NCBI RefSeq assembly: GCF_028867935.1
Contig: NZ_JAPQNS010000025.1
Coordinates: 1-57,509 of the forward strand
DNA from: Flavobacterium sp. SUN052
GTDB taxonomy: Bacteria; Bacteroidota; Bacteroidia; Flavobacteriales; Flavobacteriaceae
Reading direction: 5' to 3'
DNA length: 57,509 nt
The translations under genes were made by a program, and so were the position numbers. This document shows positions 1 through 7,886 of the stretch, piece by piece (positions within the stretch are counted from its first letter, which is position 1; each line of letters starts with the position of its first letter). Under the pieces are notes generated by a model. That model was not told the DNA's origin, searched no databases, and was given only the letters and a program-made list of their open reading frames with translations.

Positions 1-123
1 TTTCAAAGCCCTGTTAGTACGGTTTGAATTTTCGGTCAAAAATTGGATGAGTTTACATTTTATCGCGTTCTCGGTCATTTTCCTGCGGAAAATCAAACGA
101 AAAGAGAAAGTTTAAACAGCTTC

Positions 124-146
124 GTCATCTTATTTAGAAAGATGAC
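124..146 (-). terminator. Weak hairpin downstream of psd
   Basis: An 8-bp inverted repeat (GTCATCTT / AAGATGAC, 7-base loop) lies about 46 bases past the psd stop. There is no clear T-tract on the minus strand, so it may be a weak terminator or only an mRNA 3' end structure. I see no gene in bases 1-191. Confidence 0.3.
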
Positions 147-191
147 ATCTCTTCTTAAACGAAATTTCAGACATTTTTCGTGCCAGCGGAG

Positions 192-857
192 TTATTCAGA
201 AAACTCAGCCAAAACCGTTACGCCCCCTTTCATTTTGTCGCCTATTTTCACTTTGACCTCGGCGTCAAGCGGCACAAAAACGTCTACCCGCGACCCGAAC
301 TTGATGAAACCCATTTCGCTACCCTGTTCCACCGGCTGCTCCTCTTTTACGTACCACACGATACGACGGGCCACAGCGCCTGCAATCTGACGGAACAGCA
401 CTTGAACGCCCGATTTCATTTCCAAAACTACCGTAGTGCGTTCATTTTCAGTGCTCGATTTTGGGTGCCAGGCCACCAAGTACTTACCGGGGTAATAACG
501 GAAGTATTTTACGATACCCGTGACTGGATTACGGTTGACGTGAACGTTCAGGGGCGACATAAAAATGGAGATCTGTCGCCGACGGTCTTTGAAGTATTCT
601 GTTTCTTCGATCTCTTCAATGACCACTACTGTACCATCAGCCGGGGCCACCACCTGCCGGTCATGAAGTGTGAGCGGACGATTGGGAACGCGGAAAAACT
701 GCACAACCAGGCCAAAAAGGATTAGACTTGTGACACCCATCAGAACAAGGGCGGTTGTGTTTTCGGAAAACAAAAAGTAATAAGCAAGGCCATTAATTAC
801 CAGCAACGCCAAAGCGGTGGTGAGCATAATTGTATTGCCTTCGCGGTGTAGACGCAT
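192..857 (-). CDS. psd: Phosphatidylserine decarboxylase, short pyruvoyl type
   Basis: Converts phosphatidylserine to phosphatidylethanolamine at the inner membrane, the last step of PE synthesis. The 221-residue protein has two hydrophobic N-terminal segments (about residues 11-32 and 35-55). A conserved core follows, with SPLNVHVNR at 101-109 and the C-terminal GFIKFGSRVDV. The Gly188-Ser189 pair in that motif fits the self-cleavage site where Ser becomes the pyruvoyl group. The length fits the compact family common in Bacteroidota rather than the longer E. coli enzyme. The start at 857 is preceded by a -7 box at 891-898; Met11 (827) is an alternative. It stands alone, separated from gdh by a terminator. 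Confidence 0.93.
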   Translation of the reverse strand: MRLHREGNTIMLTTALALLVINGLAYYFLFSENTTALVLMGVTSLILFGLVVQFFRVPNRPLTLHDRQVVAPADGTVVVIEEIEETEYFKDRRRQISIFMSPLNVHVNRNPVTGIVKYFRYYPGKYLVAWHPKSSTENERTTVVLEMKSGVQVLFRQIAGAVARRIVWYVKEEQPVEQGSEMGFIKFGSRVDVFVPLDAEVKVKIGDKMKGGVTVLAEFSE

Positions 858-890
858 ATCGCAGATAGAAACGGGTTTCAGATGTTGCTA

Positions 891-898
891 CAAAATTA
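891..898 (-). promoter_or_regulatory. -7 promoter box for psd
   Basis: TAATTTTG on the minus strand matches the Bacteroidota -7 consensus TAnnTTTG and lies 33 bases before the psd start. I see no well-spaced -33 TTG, so confidence is moderate. Confidence 0.45.
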
Positions 899-921
899 GA
901 CGCTTTTGCCCAAAAACAGTA

Positions 922-947
922 GTGCCACGCTTTTCGTAGCGTGGCAC
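922..947 (-). terminator. Terminator of the Glu/Leu dehydrogenase gene
   Basis: A perfect 10-bp stem (GTGCCACGCT / AGCGTGGCAC) with a 6-base loop lies 23 bases past the gdh stop. On the minus strand it is followed by ACTACTGTTTTTGG, a short T-run. It would separate gdh from psd. Confidence 0.65.
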
Positions 948-970
948 CATTAACAATACTGATCTTATGC

Positions 971-2251
971 TTAATAGCCACCCCGGAATTTATACGTGCT
1001 GGCTACTTTCTCAATAGCGACCACGTAAGCAGCTAATCGAAGAGGTATTTTGTGTTTTTGCGACATTTCAAATACCCGATCAAAGGCGTCTTTCATGGCC
1101 CGGTCGGCCCGGCGGTTAATCCGGTCGAGGGTCCATTTATAGCCGATCCGGTTCTGCACCCATTCAAAATAAGAAACCGTCACTCCCCCGGCATTAGCCA
1201 GAATATCGGGGACAACCATGATGCCTTTGCTGTTGATGATGTCGTCGGCACTGGCCGATGTTGGACCGTTGGCACCTTCTACAATCATCTTTGCCTGAAT
1301 CTGACCAGCGTTTTCGTCCGTGATCACGTCTTCTTTAGCCGCTGGAACAAGTAAATCAACGGGTAGCGTCAGGAGTTCTTCATTCGTGATTTTCTCAGCC
1401 CCGTTGAATCCTTCCAGCGTACCTTTATTCGCGTTGCGGTAATTGAGTGCAGCGGTAATGTCGATCCCTTTCTCGTTGTAATAACCGCCCGAAATATCAC
1501 TAACAGCCACCACCGTTACGCCCCGCTCGTGCAGGAGCTCGGCAGCAAACGAACCAACGTTACCAAAACCCTGAATAGCAGCTGTAGCGCGATATGGATT
1601 CATTCGGAGTTTATCCATAGCAGCTAAAGCAGCTACGGTTACACCCCGACCCGTAGCTTCGGTACGGCCCAGCGAACCACCCAGAACTAGGGGTTTACCG
1701 GTTACCACGCCATTCACAGTCATCCCCCGCGATTTGGAGTATTCATCAACGATCCAAGCCATCTCACGCGGGCCCGTGCCCATATCAGGGGCCGGAATAT
1801 CGCGGTCGGGCCCGAAAACATCGAGCATTTGAACCGTATAGGCGCGAATTAGTCGTTCGATCTCACCGGCCGACATCTCACGGGGGTTACAGGCAATTCC
1901 GCCTTTGGCACCTCCGTAGGGAATATCAACAACGGCACATTTCCAGGTCATCCAGGCAGCCAATGCCCGAACTTCGTCGAGGTGAACGCCGGGGTCGAGC
2001 CGGATACCTCCTTTTGAGGGGCCGAGAATATTGGAATGGATAACCCGGTATCCTTCAAATACGCGAATGCTACCGTTATCCATAGTAACTGGCAGACCGA
2101 CAATTACTTGCCGGGCCGGTACTTTAAGGATGTCGTACATCTCGTCGGTGATACCCACAATTTGGGCAGCCGCATCAAAACGCGACATCATCGAGGCAAG
2201 CGGATTCTCTTTATCTTTTATCGGTGCTGGTTCAATATATCCCATGACCAT
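971..2251 (-). CDS. Glu/Leu/Phe/Val dehydrogenase family protein
   Basis: NAD(P)-dependent oxidative deamination of glutamate (or a branched-chain/aromatic amino acid) to the 2-oxo acid plus ammonia. Family marks are the Lys-bearing substrate segment GGAKGGI, the DIPAPDMGTG block, and the Rossmann nucleotide loop GFGNVGS. I place the start at MVMGYIEP (2251), giving 426 residues, the usual length. The open frame continues to 2308, but that extra 19-residue stretch (SVPSLKFSIQ...) is low-complexity and coincides with a repeat-like intergenic segment. A promoter at 2349-2378 drives it. Substrate preference cannot be told from the sequence alone. Confidence 0.92.
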   Translation of the reverse strand: MVMGYIEPAPIKDKENPLASMMSRFDAAAQIVGITDEMYDILKVPARQVIVGLPVTMDNGSIRVFEGYRVIHSNILGPSKGGIRLDPGVHLDEVRALAAWMTWKCAVVDIPYGGAKGGIACNPREMSAGEIERLIRAYTVQMLDVFGPDRDIPAPDMGTGPREMAWIVDEYSKSRGMTVNGVVTGKPLVLGGSLGRTEATGRGVTVAALAAMDKLRMNPYRATAAIQGFGNVGSFAAELLHERGVTVVAVSDISGGYYNEKGIDITAALNYRNANKGTLEGFNGAEKITNEELLTLPVDLLVPAAKEDVITDENAGQIQAKMIVEGANGPTSASADDIINSKGIMVVPDILANAGGVTVSYFEWVQNRIGYKWTLDRINRRADRAMKDAFDRVFEMSQKHKIPLRLAAYVVAIEKVASTYKFRGGY

Positions 2252-2264
2252 TGTGTTAGAACTA

Positions 2265-2337
2265 GATTTTGGATGTTGAATACTGAATTTTAGACTTGGC
2301 ACTGACAATTCAATTGTCCGACATCCAGTATTTAACG
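2265..2337. repeat. Word-type imperfect inverted repeat upstream of gdh
   Basis: The segment repeats scrambled versions of TGGATGT and GAATACTG on the left and their complements on the right (GACATCCA, CAGTATT). A perfect GACAATT-C-AATTGTC palindrome lies inside. It falls in the 5' leader of gdh and explains the spurious upstream extension of that reading frame. It resembles other word-built hairpins in the window but is the least regular. Confidence 0.4.
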
Positions 2338-2348
2338 TCTCTGTTTAA

Positions 2349-2378
2349 CAAAGTTATTGATGAAGTGTCTGTTGCAAA
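2349..2378 (-). promoter_or_regulatory. Promoter of the Glu/Leu dehydrogenase gene
   Basis: On the minus strand TTTG (2378-2375), an 18-base spacer, then TAACTTTG (2356-2349) fits the Bacteroidota sigma-ABfr pattern. Transcription would start near 2343, leaving a leader of about 90 bases before the start at 2251. The rest of the divergent gap 2252-2653 is AT-rich; besides the two promoters and the word-type repeat I see nothing in it. Confidence 0.55.
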
Positions 2379-2584
2379 TTTATCAAAACAAAAACGATAA
2401 AGCATAAAGGATATTTTTTCTAAAACAAGTCCTATAAACAGGTCGTAAAATATTTATTGCTTGCTCAGTAAGGAATCAAAATCGGATTAGGATATACGTC
2501 ATAAAGTCAAAATATTAATTGGGAAACAGACATAAGGACAATTAACTAAATTTTTCAAAAAATTAAGTGAACACAGTTGACTTA

Positions 2585-2615
2585 TTGAAAAGCCCACTGA
2601 TCGTGTGTAGCTTTG
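2585..2615 (+). promoter_or_regulatory. Promoter of the DksA-like gene
   Basis: TTG (2585-2587), a 20-base spacer and TAGCTTTG (2608-2615) match the Bacteroidota promoter consensus. The start codon at 2654 is 38 bases downstream. Confidence 0.6.
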
Positions 2616-2653
2616 TAGTGGCAAACTAACGTACACAGTTTATCGAGTCCAAT

Positions 2654-3040
2654 ATGGTTCAGGAAGAAAAGAAGCGCTACTCGGAGGAGGATTTGAAGGA
2701 ATTTGCAGTCCTGATTAGCCAAAAACTCGAAGCCACCCGTAACGAGCTTAACTACATCAAAGAAACGCTTAGTAAGCGAAACGATAGTGGCACCGACAAT
2801 ACGTCGGGCAATTCAAAAGCTCTCGAAGACGGAGCCGATACAAGCGAGCGAGAAAATCTAAGTCAATTAGCGGTTCGTCTGCAAAAGTTCATTCAGCAGT
2901 TAGAAGCCGCTATGGTCCGCATCAAAAACGGCACCTACGGCATTTGCAAAGACACGGGCAAGCTAATTCCCAAAGAACGCCTTCGTGCTGTTCCCCACAC
3001 ACAACAAACGATCGAGGCCAAGTTGCGCCAATCGAATTAA
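2654..3040 (+). CDS. TraR/DksA family transcription regulator
   Basis: A 128-residue coiled-coil protein expected to enter the RNA polymerase secondary channel, as DksA does, and tune transcription in the stringent response. The N-terminal half is helical and charged. The C-terminus NGTYGICKDTGKLIPKERL matches the TraR/DksA C4 zinc-finger region, but only one cysteine (in GICKDTG) remains of the four metal ligands. Cysteine-poor versions are common in Bacteroidota and resemble zinc-independent DksA paralogues. It has its own promoter and ends at a strong terminator one base downstream. Confidence 0.88.
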   Translation: MVQEEKKRYSEEDLKEFAVLISQKLEATRNELNYIKETLSKRNDSGTDNTSGNSKALEDGADTSERENLSQLAVRLQKFIQQLEAAMVRIKNGTYGICKDTGKLIPKERLRAVPHTQQTIEAKLRQSN

Positions 3041-3080
3041 AACAAGAAAGCCCCGGCGAATTCGCCGGGGCTTTCTTGTT
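3041..3080. terminator. Bidirectional terminator, perfect 40-base palindrome
   Basis: AACAAGAAAGCCCCGGCGAA and its exact complement abut at 3060/3061 with no unpaired spacer. The core is GC-rich and both outer edges give CTTTCTTGTT, so it can stop transcription from the DksA-like gene and from the convergent TonB receptor. It overlaps the receptor's stop codon by two bases. Confidence 0.85.
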
Positions 3081-5463
3081 AAAACTTCACCCGCAACCCC
3101 AGTAGAACATTCCGGCCTGCCTGCGGGTAGTAAGCATTATCGGCGGCCACTTTCCCCTCCGACACGTAGGCGTACGAATAGCCGTTTGATTCGTACAGCT
3201 CGTTAAAAGCGTTGTTCAACAATAGCGTCAAGCCAATTTCCTCCGCAAACTTAGGTTTCCAGACGTACGCCAGCCGTATATCATTCACGAAGTACGGATT
3301 CAGTTTTCGGATCTCGTTCGACGTATTGTCCAGATACTGCTTGCCCACATATTTCGAAAGCAGCGATACGTCAAATCCTTTCGCCAGCGTGTATGTTAGT
3401 TGCGACCCGGCAATCATGCTAGGAGAGAAAGAAATATCGGTGCGTGTGTAATTGCGCACATCCTGCTTACCCGTATCGAAATTGTCCAGGTATTCGGTGA
3501 AGTTCCGAATCTCGTTTCGGCTAAACGTTGCGTTGAGGTTCCAGCGCAGGGCTTTAGCCAATTGCAAACCCGCTTCAAGCTCAATACCAGCCCGGTAGCT
3601 CTGGCCCACGTTCACGCGGTTATAGGCGCCCACATCGTTGATGCGCCCCGATAAAACCAGTTGATCCCGGTAGTCCATGTAATAGGCATTGGCCGTGACC
3701 GACAGTCGCTGTTGACGAAGTTTATAACCCGCTTCCCAATCGTACAAACGCTCGGGCCGGGGACGGCTCTCGGGCGTAGATTGCGTGTAGTCATCGCGAT
3801 TAGGCTCCTTGTTACCTACGCCAAAGGAGGCATAAAGTGTACTTCGGTCGTTCAGTACGTAAGTTAACCCTGCCTTAGGATTGAAAAACGACAAACTCGC
3901 CGACTGTTCTACATTCTGGAGATTACTGTTAAACCCTAAGAATGAGTAATTAACAGTGCGAAGCTGCAAATCGCCGAAGGCAGTTAAGCGCGGGGTAAAC
4001 TGATAATACGCTTTTGCGTAGACGTTTACGTCTGTCTTGGTTGCGTCGTCATCGTAGTACCGTTGGCGGATATTGCTGTTACTGGCAAACCGCGCCCAGA
4101 TTACTTCGCCGTAATGCTTGCCTTTATACTGATTCCAACCCCCGCCGATATTACCCGTTAGCTTACCAAAGCCCGTATAATCCAGCGAGAAAATACCGCC
4201 GTAGAAATCATTGTCGAGCCACCGTCGACGGATCAGATCAGAGCGGCTGATGGTCGAATCGCGGATCGTGATGCTTGGAATTCCATACCGGCTCAAGGCG
4301 TCGTTTTCCCGGTATTGCTCGTAATACCCCCGGCCTTTGGTGTAGAACGCCGAAGCATTCAGACGCCAGTTCCGGCTCAACTCGTGCGACGACACCAACT
4401 GATACTGATCCTGCTGATAGTTGTCGGTTTCGTTATCGTAGGTTAGCGAGTTATAGGTCCGGTTAGTTGGCAGGATACTCTCAGGGACACCATTCCAGGC
4501 CTGATAGGTTTGCTCCTGCCCTGAAAACACGTTGAGCCGGACGTAGCTTTTCTTACCGTAATAGCCGCCCGACACGTAAAATGATTTCAGATTCGAGAAG
4601 GCACGGTCGATAAAACCGTCGGATTTGATTGTCGACAGCCGCGCATCAACAACCCAATGGTCTTTCATGAGTCCAGTTCCCGCCAAAACCGTGGCTTTGC
4701 GCGTGTTGAACGAGCCACCCGACAAATTCACCTCAGCGTAGGGGTCACGTTGCAGGGCGTTGGTTTGCACGTTGAGCGTAGCTCCAAAAGCCCCGGCACC
4801 GTTGGTACTTGTGCCAACCCCGCGCTGGATTTGTACGCTGCTGACCGACGACGCAAAATCGGGCATGTTCACCCAAAATGTCCCCTGCGATTCAGCATCA
4901 TTGTACGGAATACCGTTGAGCGTCACATTCACACGTGTGGCATCGGACCCGCGAATACGAATACCCGTGTAACCTACACCTGCGCCCGCATCCGAGGTAG
5001 TGACGACCGACGGTGTGAAATTGAGCAATAGGGGTAAATCCTGGCCTAGATTCAGCTTACGGAGTTCGGGGGCCGTAACCGTCGAGAACGCCATTGCCGA
5101 CTTATCGTTGGCCCGCGTTGCACTCACCACTACCTCATCGACAACCACAGCGGTTTTCTGAAGCGTAACATCGAGTACAGCATTTGCCGAAATAGTAACT
5201 GACTGCGTTTGCGGTTCGTAACCCAAAAGCGAGAACCTGAGCGTGTAGGTACCCGGACTTAGATTGGTGAGCCGATAGCGGCCTTCGGCATCGGCTGATG
5301 TTCCCCGGAATGTACCGTCAATAGTGATAGCGGTGCCGGGTAATACGCTTTCTCTGTCGCGAATTTGGCCAGTCAACATGGCCGTTTGGGCCATTGCGGC
5401 CATACTGAGCAGCCACAGCGTGAAGCAGGTGGCAAGGCGATAGGTTGTTGTTTTTTTCATCAA
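3079..5463 (-). CDS. TonB-dependent outer-membrane receptor, thiamin-regulated
   Basis: A 794-residue outer-membrane importer energised by TonB. In order: signal peptide (1 to about 25, ending AMAQ), a carboxypeptidase-like regulatory beta-sandwich (about 28-110), the VVVDEVVVSATR TonB-box/plug entry, the plug domain with GIRIRGSDATRVNVTLNGIPYND, and a long beta-barrel ending in an aromatic-F C-terminus (LGLRVKF). The leader carries a TPP riboswitch, so the likely cargo is thiamin or a thiamin precursor. That matches the thiamin-regulated receptors predicted, and in Bacteroides tested, as outer-membrane thiamin transporters. No inner-membrane thiamin transporter or thi gene is adjacent. Family assignment is firm; the substrate is inferred from the riboswitch. 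Confidence 0.93.
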   Translation of the reverse strand: MMKKTTTYRLATCFTLWLLSMAAMAQTAMLTGQIRDRESVLPGTAITIDGTFRGTSADAEGRYRLTNLSPGTYTLRFSLLGYEPQTQSVTISANAVLDVTLQKTAVVVDEVVVSATRANDKSAMAFSTVTAPELRKLNLGQDLPLLLNFTPSVVTTSDAGAGVGYTGIRIRGSDATRVNVTLNGIPYNDAESQGTFWVNMPDFASSVSSVQIQRGVGTSTNGAGAFGATLNVQTNALQRDPYAEVNLSGGSFNTRKATVLAGTGLMKDHWVVDARLSTIKSDGFIDRAFSNLKSFYVSGGYYGKKSYVRLNVFSGQEQTYQAWNGVPESILPTNRTYNSLTYDNETDNYQQDQYQLVSSHELSRNWRLNASAFYTKGRGYYEQYRENDALSRYGIPSITIRDSTISRSDLIRRRWLDNDFYGGIFSLDYTGFGKLTGNIGGGWNQYKGKHYGEVIWARFASNSNIRQRYYDDDATKTDVNVYAKAYYQFTPRLTAFGDLQLRTVNYSFLGFNSNLQNVEQSASLSFFNPKAGLTYVLNDRSTLYASFGVGNKEPNRDDYTQSTPESRPRPERLYDWEAGYKLRQQRLSVTANAYYMDYRDQLVLSGRINDVGAYNRVNVGQSYRAGIELEAGLQLAKALRWNLNATFSRNEIRNFTEYLDNFDTGKQDVRNYTRTDISFSPSMIAGSQLTYTLAKGFDVSLLSKYVGKQYLDNTSNEIRKLNPYFVNDIRLAYVWKPKFAEEIGLTLLLNNAFNELYESNGYSYAYVSEGKVAADNAYYPQAGRNVLLGLRVKF

Positions 5464-5555
5464 AGACGAAAAATCAACGAACAGGTAAAGGGGCTGTTAC
5501 CTACCGTTTTGGTTGTGTAATAAGATAGATTTGCGGCAAACACACACTCGTGCGT

Positions 5556-5648
5556 TGCTCCTGTTCCCTGCTGCGGCATTATCCGTGTACAGGTTCAATG
5601 GGTATAATCTCAGCCCGTTGTTATAGGGCACCCCTGGTAAGATTAGCG
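5556..5648 (-). promoter_or_regulatory. TPP (thiamin pyrophosphate) riboswitch
   Basis: The minus strand shows the THI-box landmarks in order: GGGGTGCCC, GGCTGAGA, TACCC, TTGAACCTG, GGATAATGCC and AGGGA. The aptamer lies about 100 bases before the receptor start codon. A -7 box TACATTTG at 5653-5660 would start the RNA right at the aptamer. GAACAGG at its 3' edge (5560-5566) complements CCTGTTC at 5479-5485, 16 bases before the start codon and just ahead of a T-run. That offers a switching helix for termination or translation control. Confidence 0.93.
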
Positions 5649-5668
5649 GGAGCAAATGTACACAGAAA

Positions 5669-5723
5669 TAAATTTGAACTATTTAAGAATTTTAAATGTA
5701 TCTACATTAAATGTAATAACATT
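5669..5723 (+). promoter_or_regulatory. -7 box plus tandem AATGT-N4-ACATT operators
   Basis: TAAATTTG at 5669-5676 fits a -7 box facing the mhqO-like gene. Just downstream are two inverted repeats with the same half-sites and spacing: AATGTATCTACATT (5695-5708) and AATGTAATAACATT (5710-5723), starting 15 bases apart. This is a plausible repressor site in the 5' leader. No regulator gene is adjacent. Confidence 0.5.
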
Positions 5724-5759
5724 AAAAACAAATTCTTCACCTTTAGCAGTTTACAGATC

Positions 5760-6695
5760 ATGCAAACGCTCATAAACGGACTCCACCACATTACAGCTAT
5801 CGCGGGCGAAGCTCAGCGTAACGTTGATTTTTACACGGATATTCTCGGTTTACGGATGGTCAAGAAAACCATCAACTTCGATGCGCCAAACGTGTACCAC
5901 CTGTATTATGGTGATGAAACCGGCTCACCAGGCACCATAATGACCTCGTTTCCACACGGAAAAATTGCGCGTGGTCGTAAAGGGACCGGACAATTGACCT
6001 TCACCGCCTTCTCAATTCCAACGTCTTCGCTTAGCTTCTGGATCGATCGGCTTAACGAGAACCATATCGCCTTTGCTGGCCCTTACAAACGGTTTAACGA
6101 AACCTACATTCGATTCGATGATTTCGATGGAATGGGTATCGAATTGATTGCCAATGACGATGATTCGCGTACTGGCTGGACAAAAGGTCCGGTATCGCCA
6201 GAGTTCGCCATTCGTGGTTTTCATACGGTAACACTGAATGAAGCAAACCCTGACGCAACGATCAAACTACTCACCGAGAGTATGGAACATACGTTGATTG
6301 CTGAAGAAGCGGGTCGTTTCCGGTTTGGAGCTGTTAACGCGCTACCTGGCAATTTTGTAGATGTGCAACACTCGCCGGGTGAGCTGCGTGGCCATCAGGG
6401 AGCCGGATCGGTGCATCACATCGCCTTTTCGACAGACAATCATGAGACGCAGGTAACAATCCGGGAAAAACTTATCGATGATGGCTATATGCCAACTGAA
6501 ATTCTGGATCGGCAGTATTTCAAAAGTATTTACTACCGTGAACCGGGCGGCATTCTGTTTGAAATAGCCACAAATCCACCGGGCTTCTCGGTCGATGAGC
6601 CAGTTGAAACGTTGGGACAAGCCTTGAAATTACCGGAATGGTACGAACCCCGCCGGGCACAAATTGAAGCAGGTTTAACAGAAATCAAGTACTAA
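5760..6695 (+). CDS. Ring-cleaving dioxygenase, glyoxalase/VOC fold (MhqO-like)
   Basis: Predicted metal-dependent dioxygenase for quinones or hydroquinones, with two vicinal-oxygen-chelate domains (about 5-140 and 155-285 of 311 residues). Candidate metal ligands are His in LHHITAI and SVHHIAF, and the Glu in GGILFEIA. I start it at MQTLINGLHH (5760). The frame stays open back to 5550, but that part covers the opposite-strand riboswitch and reads as noise. It is followed by a REP-like repeat, an MhqD-like esterase and a muconolactone-isomerase-like protein. The same mhqO-mhqD pairing is known in Bacillus, where it is induced by quinone stress. Confidence 0.88.
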   Translation: MQTLINGLHHITAIAGEAQRNVDFYTDILGLRMVKKTINFDAPNVYHLYYGDETGSPGTIMTSFPHGKIARGRKGTGQLTFTAFSIPTSSLSFWIDRLNENHIAFAGPYKRFNETYIRFDDFDGMGIELIANDDDSRTGWTKGPVSPEFAIRGFHTVTLNEANPDATIKLLTESMEHTLIAEEAGRFRFGAVNALPGNFVDVQHSPGELRGHQGAGSVHHIAFSTDNHETQVTIREKLIDDGYMPTEILDRQYFKSIYYREPGGILFEIATNPPGFSVDEPVETLGQALKLPEWYEPRRAQIEAGLTEIKY

Positions 6696-6699
6696 AAAA

Positions 6700-6839
6700 C
6701 CTCACCCCCGGCCCCTCTCCTTCGTAAGGAGAGGGGTGTCTTATCAGTTTTAGTACATCTGTTTAGGCAAGTATAACTAAGACAAAGTGAATGTTAACTC
6801 CTCCCCTCTCCTTCACAAGGAGAGGGGCCGGGGGTGAGG
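6700..6839. repeat. REP-like inverted repeat pair
   Basis: CCTCACCCCCGGCCCCTCTC starts at 6700 and its complement ends at 6839, with about 95 bases between. Each copy also contains its own small hairpin (CCCTCTCCTT / AAGGAGAGGG). The layout is that of a BIME-like unit between the mhqO-like and mhqD-like genes. A related single copy lies at 32165-32203. Confidence 0.75.
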
Positions 6840-6849
6840 TAGCATAACG

Positions 6850-7482
6850 ATGATTCACAACCCAAATAACATACTCACGGCGGGTGTACCGCTGGAGGAA
6901 GCCCAAAAAGTGATGGTCATGGTTCATGGCCGGGGTGGTTCAGCGCGGGATATCCTGTCGCTGAACCAATACATTGAACAACGGGACGAGTTTGCGTTTG
7001 TAGCTCCCGAAGCCACCAACAGCACTTGGTATCCGTACTCGTTTCTAGAACCGATGGAACGTAACGAGCCCTATTTGTCGTCAGCTCTGACAACTCTGAC
7101 CATGCTACGGGCGCGCTTGCAGTCGGATTTCAACTTTAAAGCTTCTCAAATATACTGGCTTGGTTTCTCGCAGGGAGCCTGTCTGACGCTCGAATTTATA
7201 GCACGCAACCCGTTGGCGTATGGGGGCGTATTCGGTCTTAGCGGTGGGTTGATTGGCCCACCCGGCACTCCGCGCAATTATGAGGGAACGCTCGACGGAA
7301 CACCGGTGTTTTTAGGGTGTAGTGATGTAGACCCGCACATCCCGGAGGCTCGTGTTTTTGAGACCGAAGCTGTACTGAGCGGAATGGGGGCTACCGTAAC
7401 GGCTACTTTATACCCAAATTTTCCGCATTCGATTAACGACGATGAGCTAAAAATGATTAACTCGCTGATCGGTATGCGCTAA
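6850..7482 (+). CDS. Alpha/beta hydrolase, phospholipase/carboxylesterase type (MhqD-like)
   Basis: A 210-residue serine hydrolase of the carboxylesterase/MhqD group. It shows the oxyanion stretch VMVHGRGG (about 23-30), nucleophile elbow GFSQG with Ser107, a candidate acid in GCSDVDPHIP and the catalytic His in FPHSIND. No signal peptide, so cytoplasmic. It lies 13 bases ahead of the isomerase-like gene and downstream of the ring-cleaving dioxygenase, so it probably handles a product of quinone or aromatic breakdown. The true substrate is unknown. Confidence 0.85.
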   Translation: MIHNPNNILTAGVPLEEAQKVMVMVHGRGGSARDILSLNQYIEQRDEFAFVAPEATNSTWYPYSFLEPMERNEPYLSSALTTLTMLRARLQSDFNFKASQIYWLGFSQGACLTLEFIARNPLAYGGVFGLSGGLIGPPGTPRNYEGTLDGTPVFLGCSDVDPHIPEARVFETEAVLSGMGATVTATLYPNFPHSINDDELKMINSLIGMR

Positions 7483-7494
7483 GACTGATTTGTT

Positions 7495-7791
7495 ATGAGC
7501 CAATTTATGGTTGAGTTCGATCTTCCTGCTGAGATGAATCAGGAGTTCATGCAAAAGATACCTGCCCAGCGGCTGAAGGTAAATGAGATGATGGAGAGTG
7601 GCAAAATTTTGTCGTATTCACTCTCGGCTGATCGCCAGAAGCTGTGGTGCATTCTGAAAGTAGAGTCTGAGTTAGAAGTTATGGAAGTGATTGCCGATTT
7701 TCCGTTGATCAAGTATATGGACCCGACCATCAACGAGCTTATGTTCCACAACATGGTAGCGGCTCGTATTCCATTGTTTTCGCTGAATTGA
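7495..7791 (+). CDS. Muconolactone isomerase-like protein
   Basis: A 98-residue ferredoxin-like protein. MSQFMVEFDLP at the start and ADFPLIKYMDPTINEL near the end fit the muconolactone delta-isomerase domain, whose family has a similar LPLFPYM-type segment. Third gene of the quinone/aromatic operon. No other beta-ketoadipate genes are nearby, so it may work on a different lactone or serve as a small stress protein. Confidence 0.7.
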   Translation: MSQFMVEFDLPAEMNQEFMQKIPAQRLKVNEMMESGKILSYSLSADRQKLWCILKVESELEVMEVIADFPLIKYMDPTINELMFHNMVAARIPLFSLN

Positions 7792-7793
7792 TT

Positions 7794-7886
7794 GTCATTA
7801 GCTTCGCGTCATTTTTTGTCATTGATGGTCACTTATTGCTTTACCTGCACAATGACCACTAATGACGAAAAATGACCATTAGTGAC
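7794..7886. repeat. GTCATT-word hairpin between convergent genes
   Basis: The left arm carries GTCATT three times plus GTCACT; the right arm carries AATGAC three times plus AGTGAC. The arms fold on each other (for example GTCATTTTTTGTCATT against AATGACGAAAAATGAC). The right arm runs over the amine-oxidase stop codon. It probably ends transcription from both sides. The same word builds the hairpin at 38550-38653. Confidence 0.7.

Noticed and set aside
4657..5031. 124-residue plus-strand frame inside the TonB receptor gene
   Set aside because: Shadow of the receptor's coding frame, basic and without a domain.
5550..5759. 70-residue N-terminal extension of the MhqO-like protein
   Set aside because: It covers the opposite-strand TPP riboswitch and both promoters; the VOC domain starts right at MQTLINGLHH (5760).
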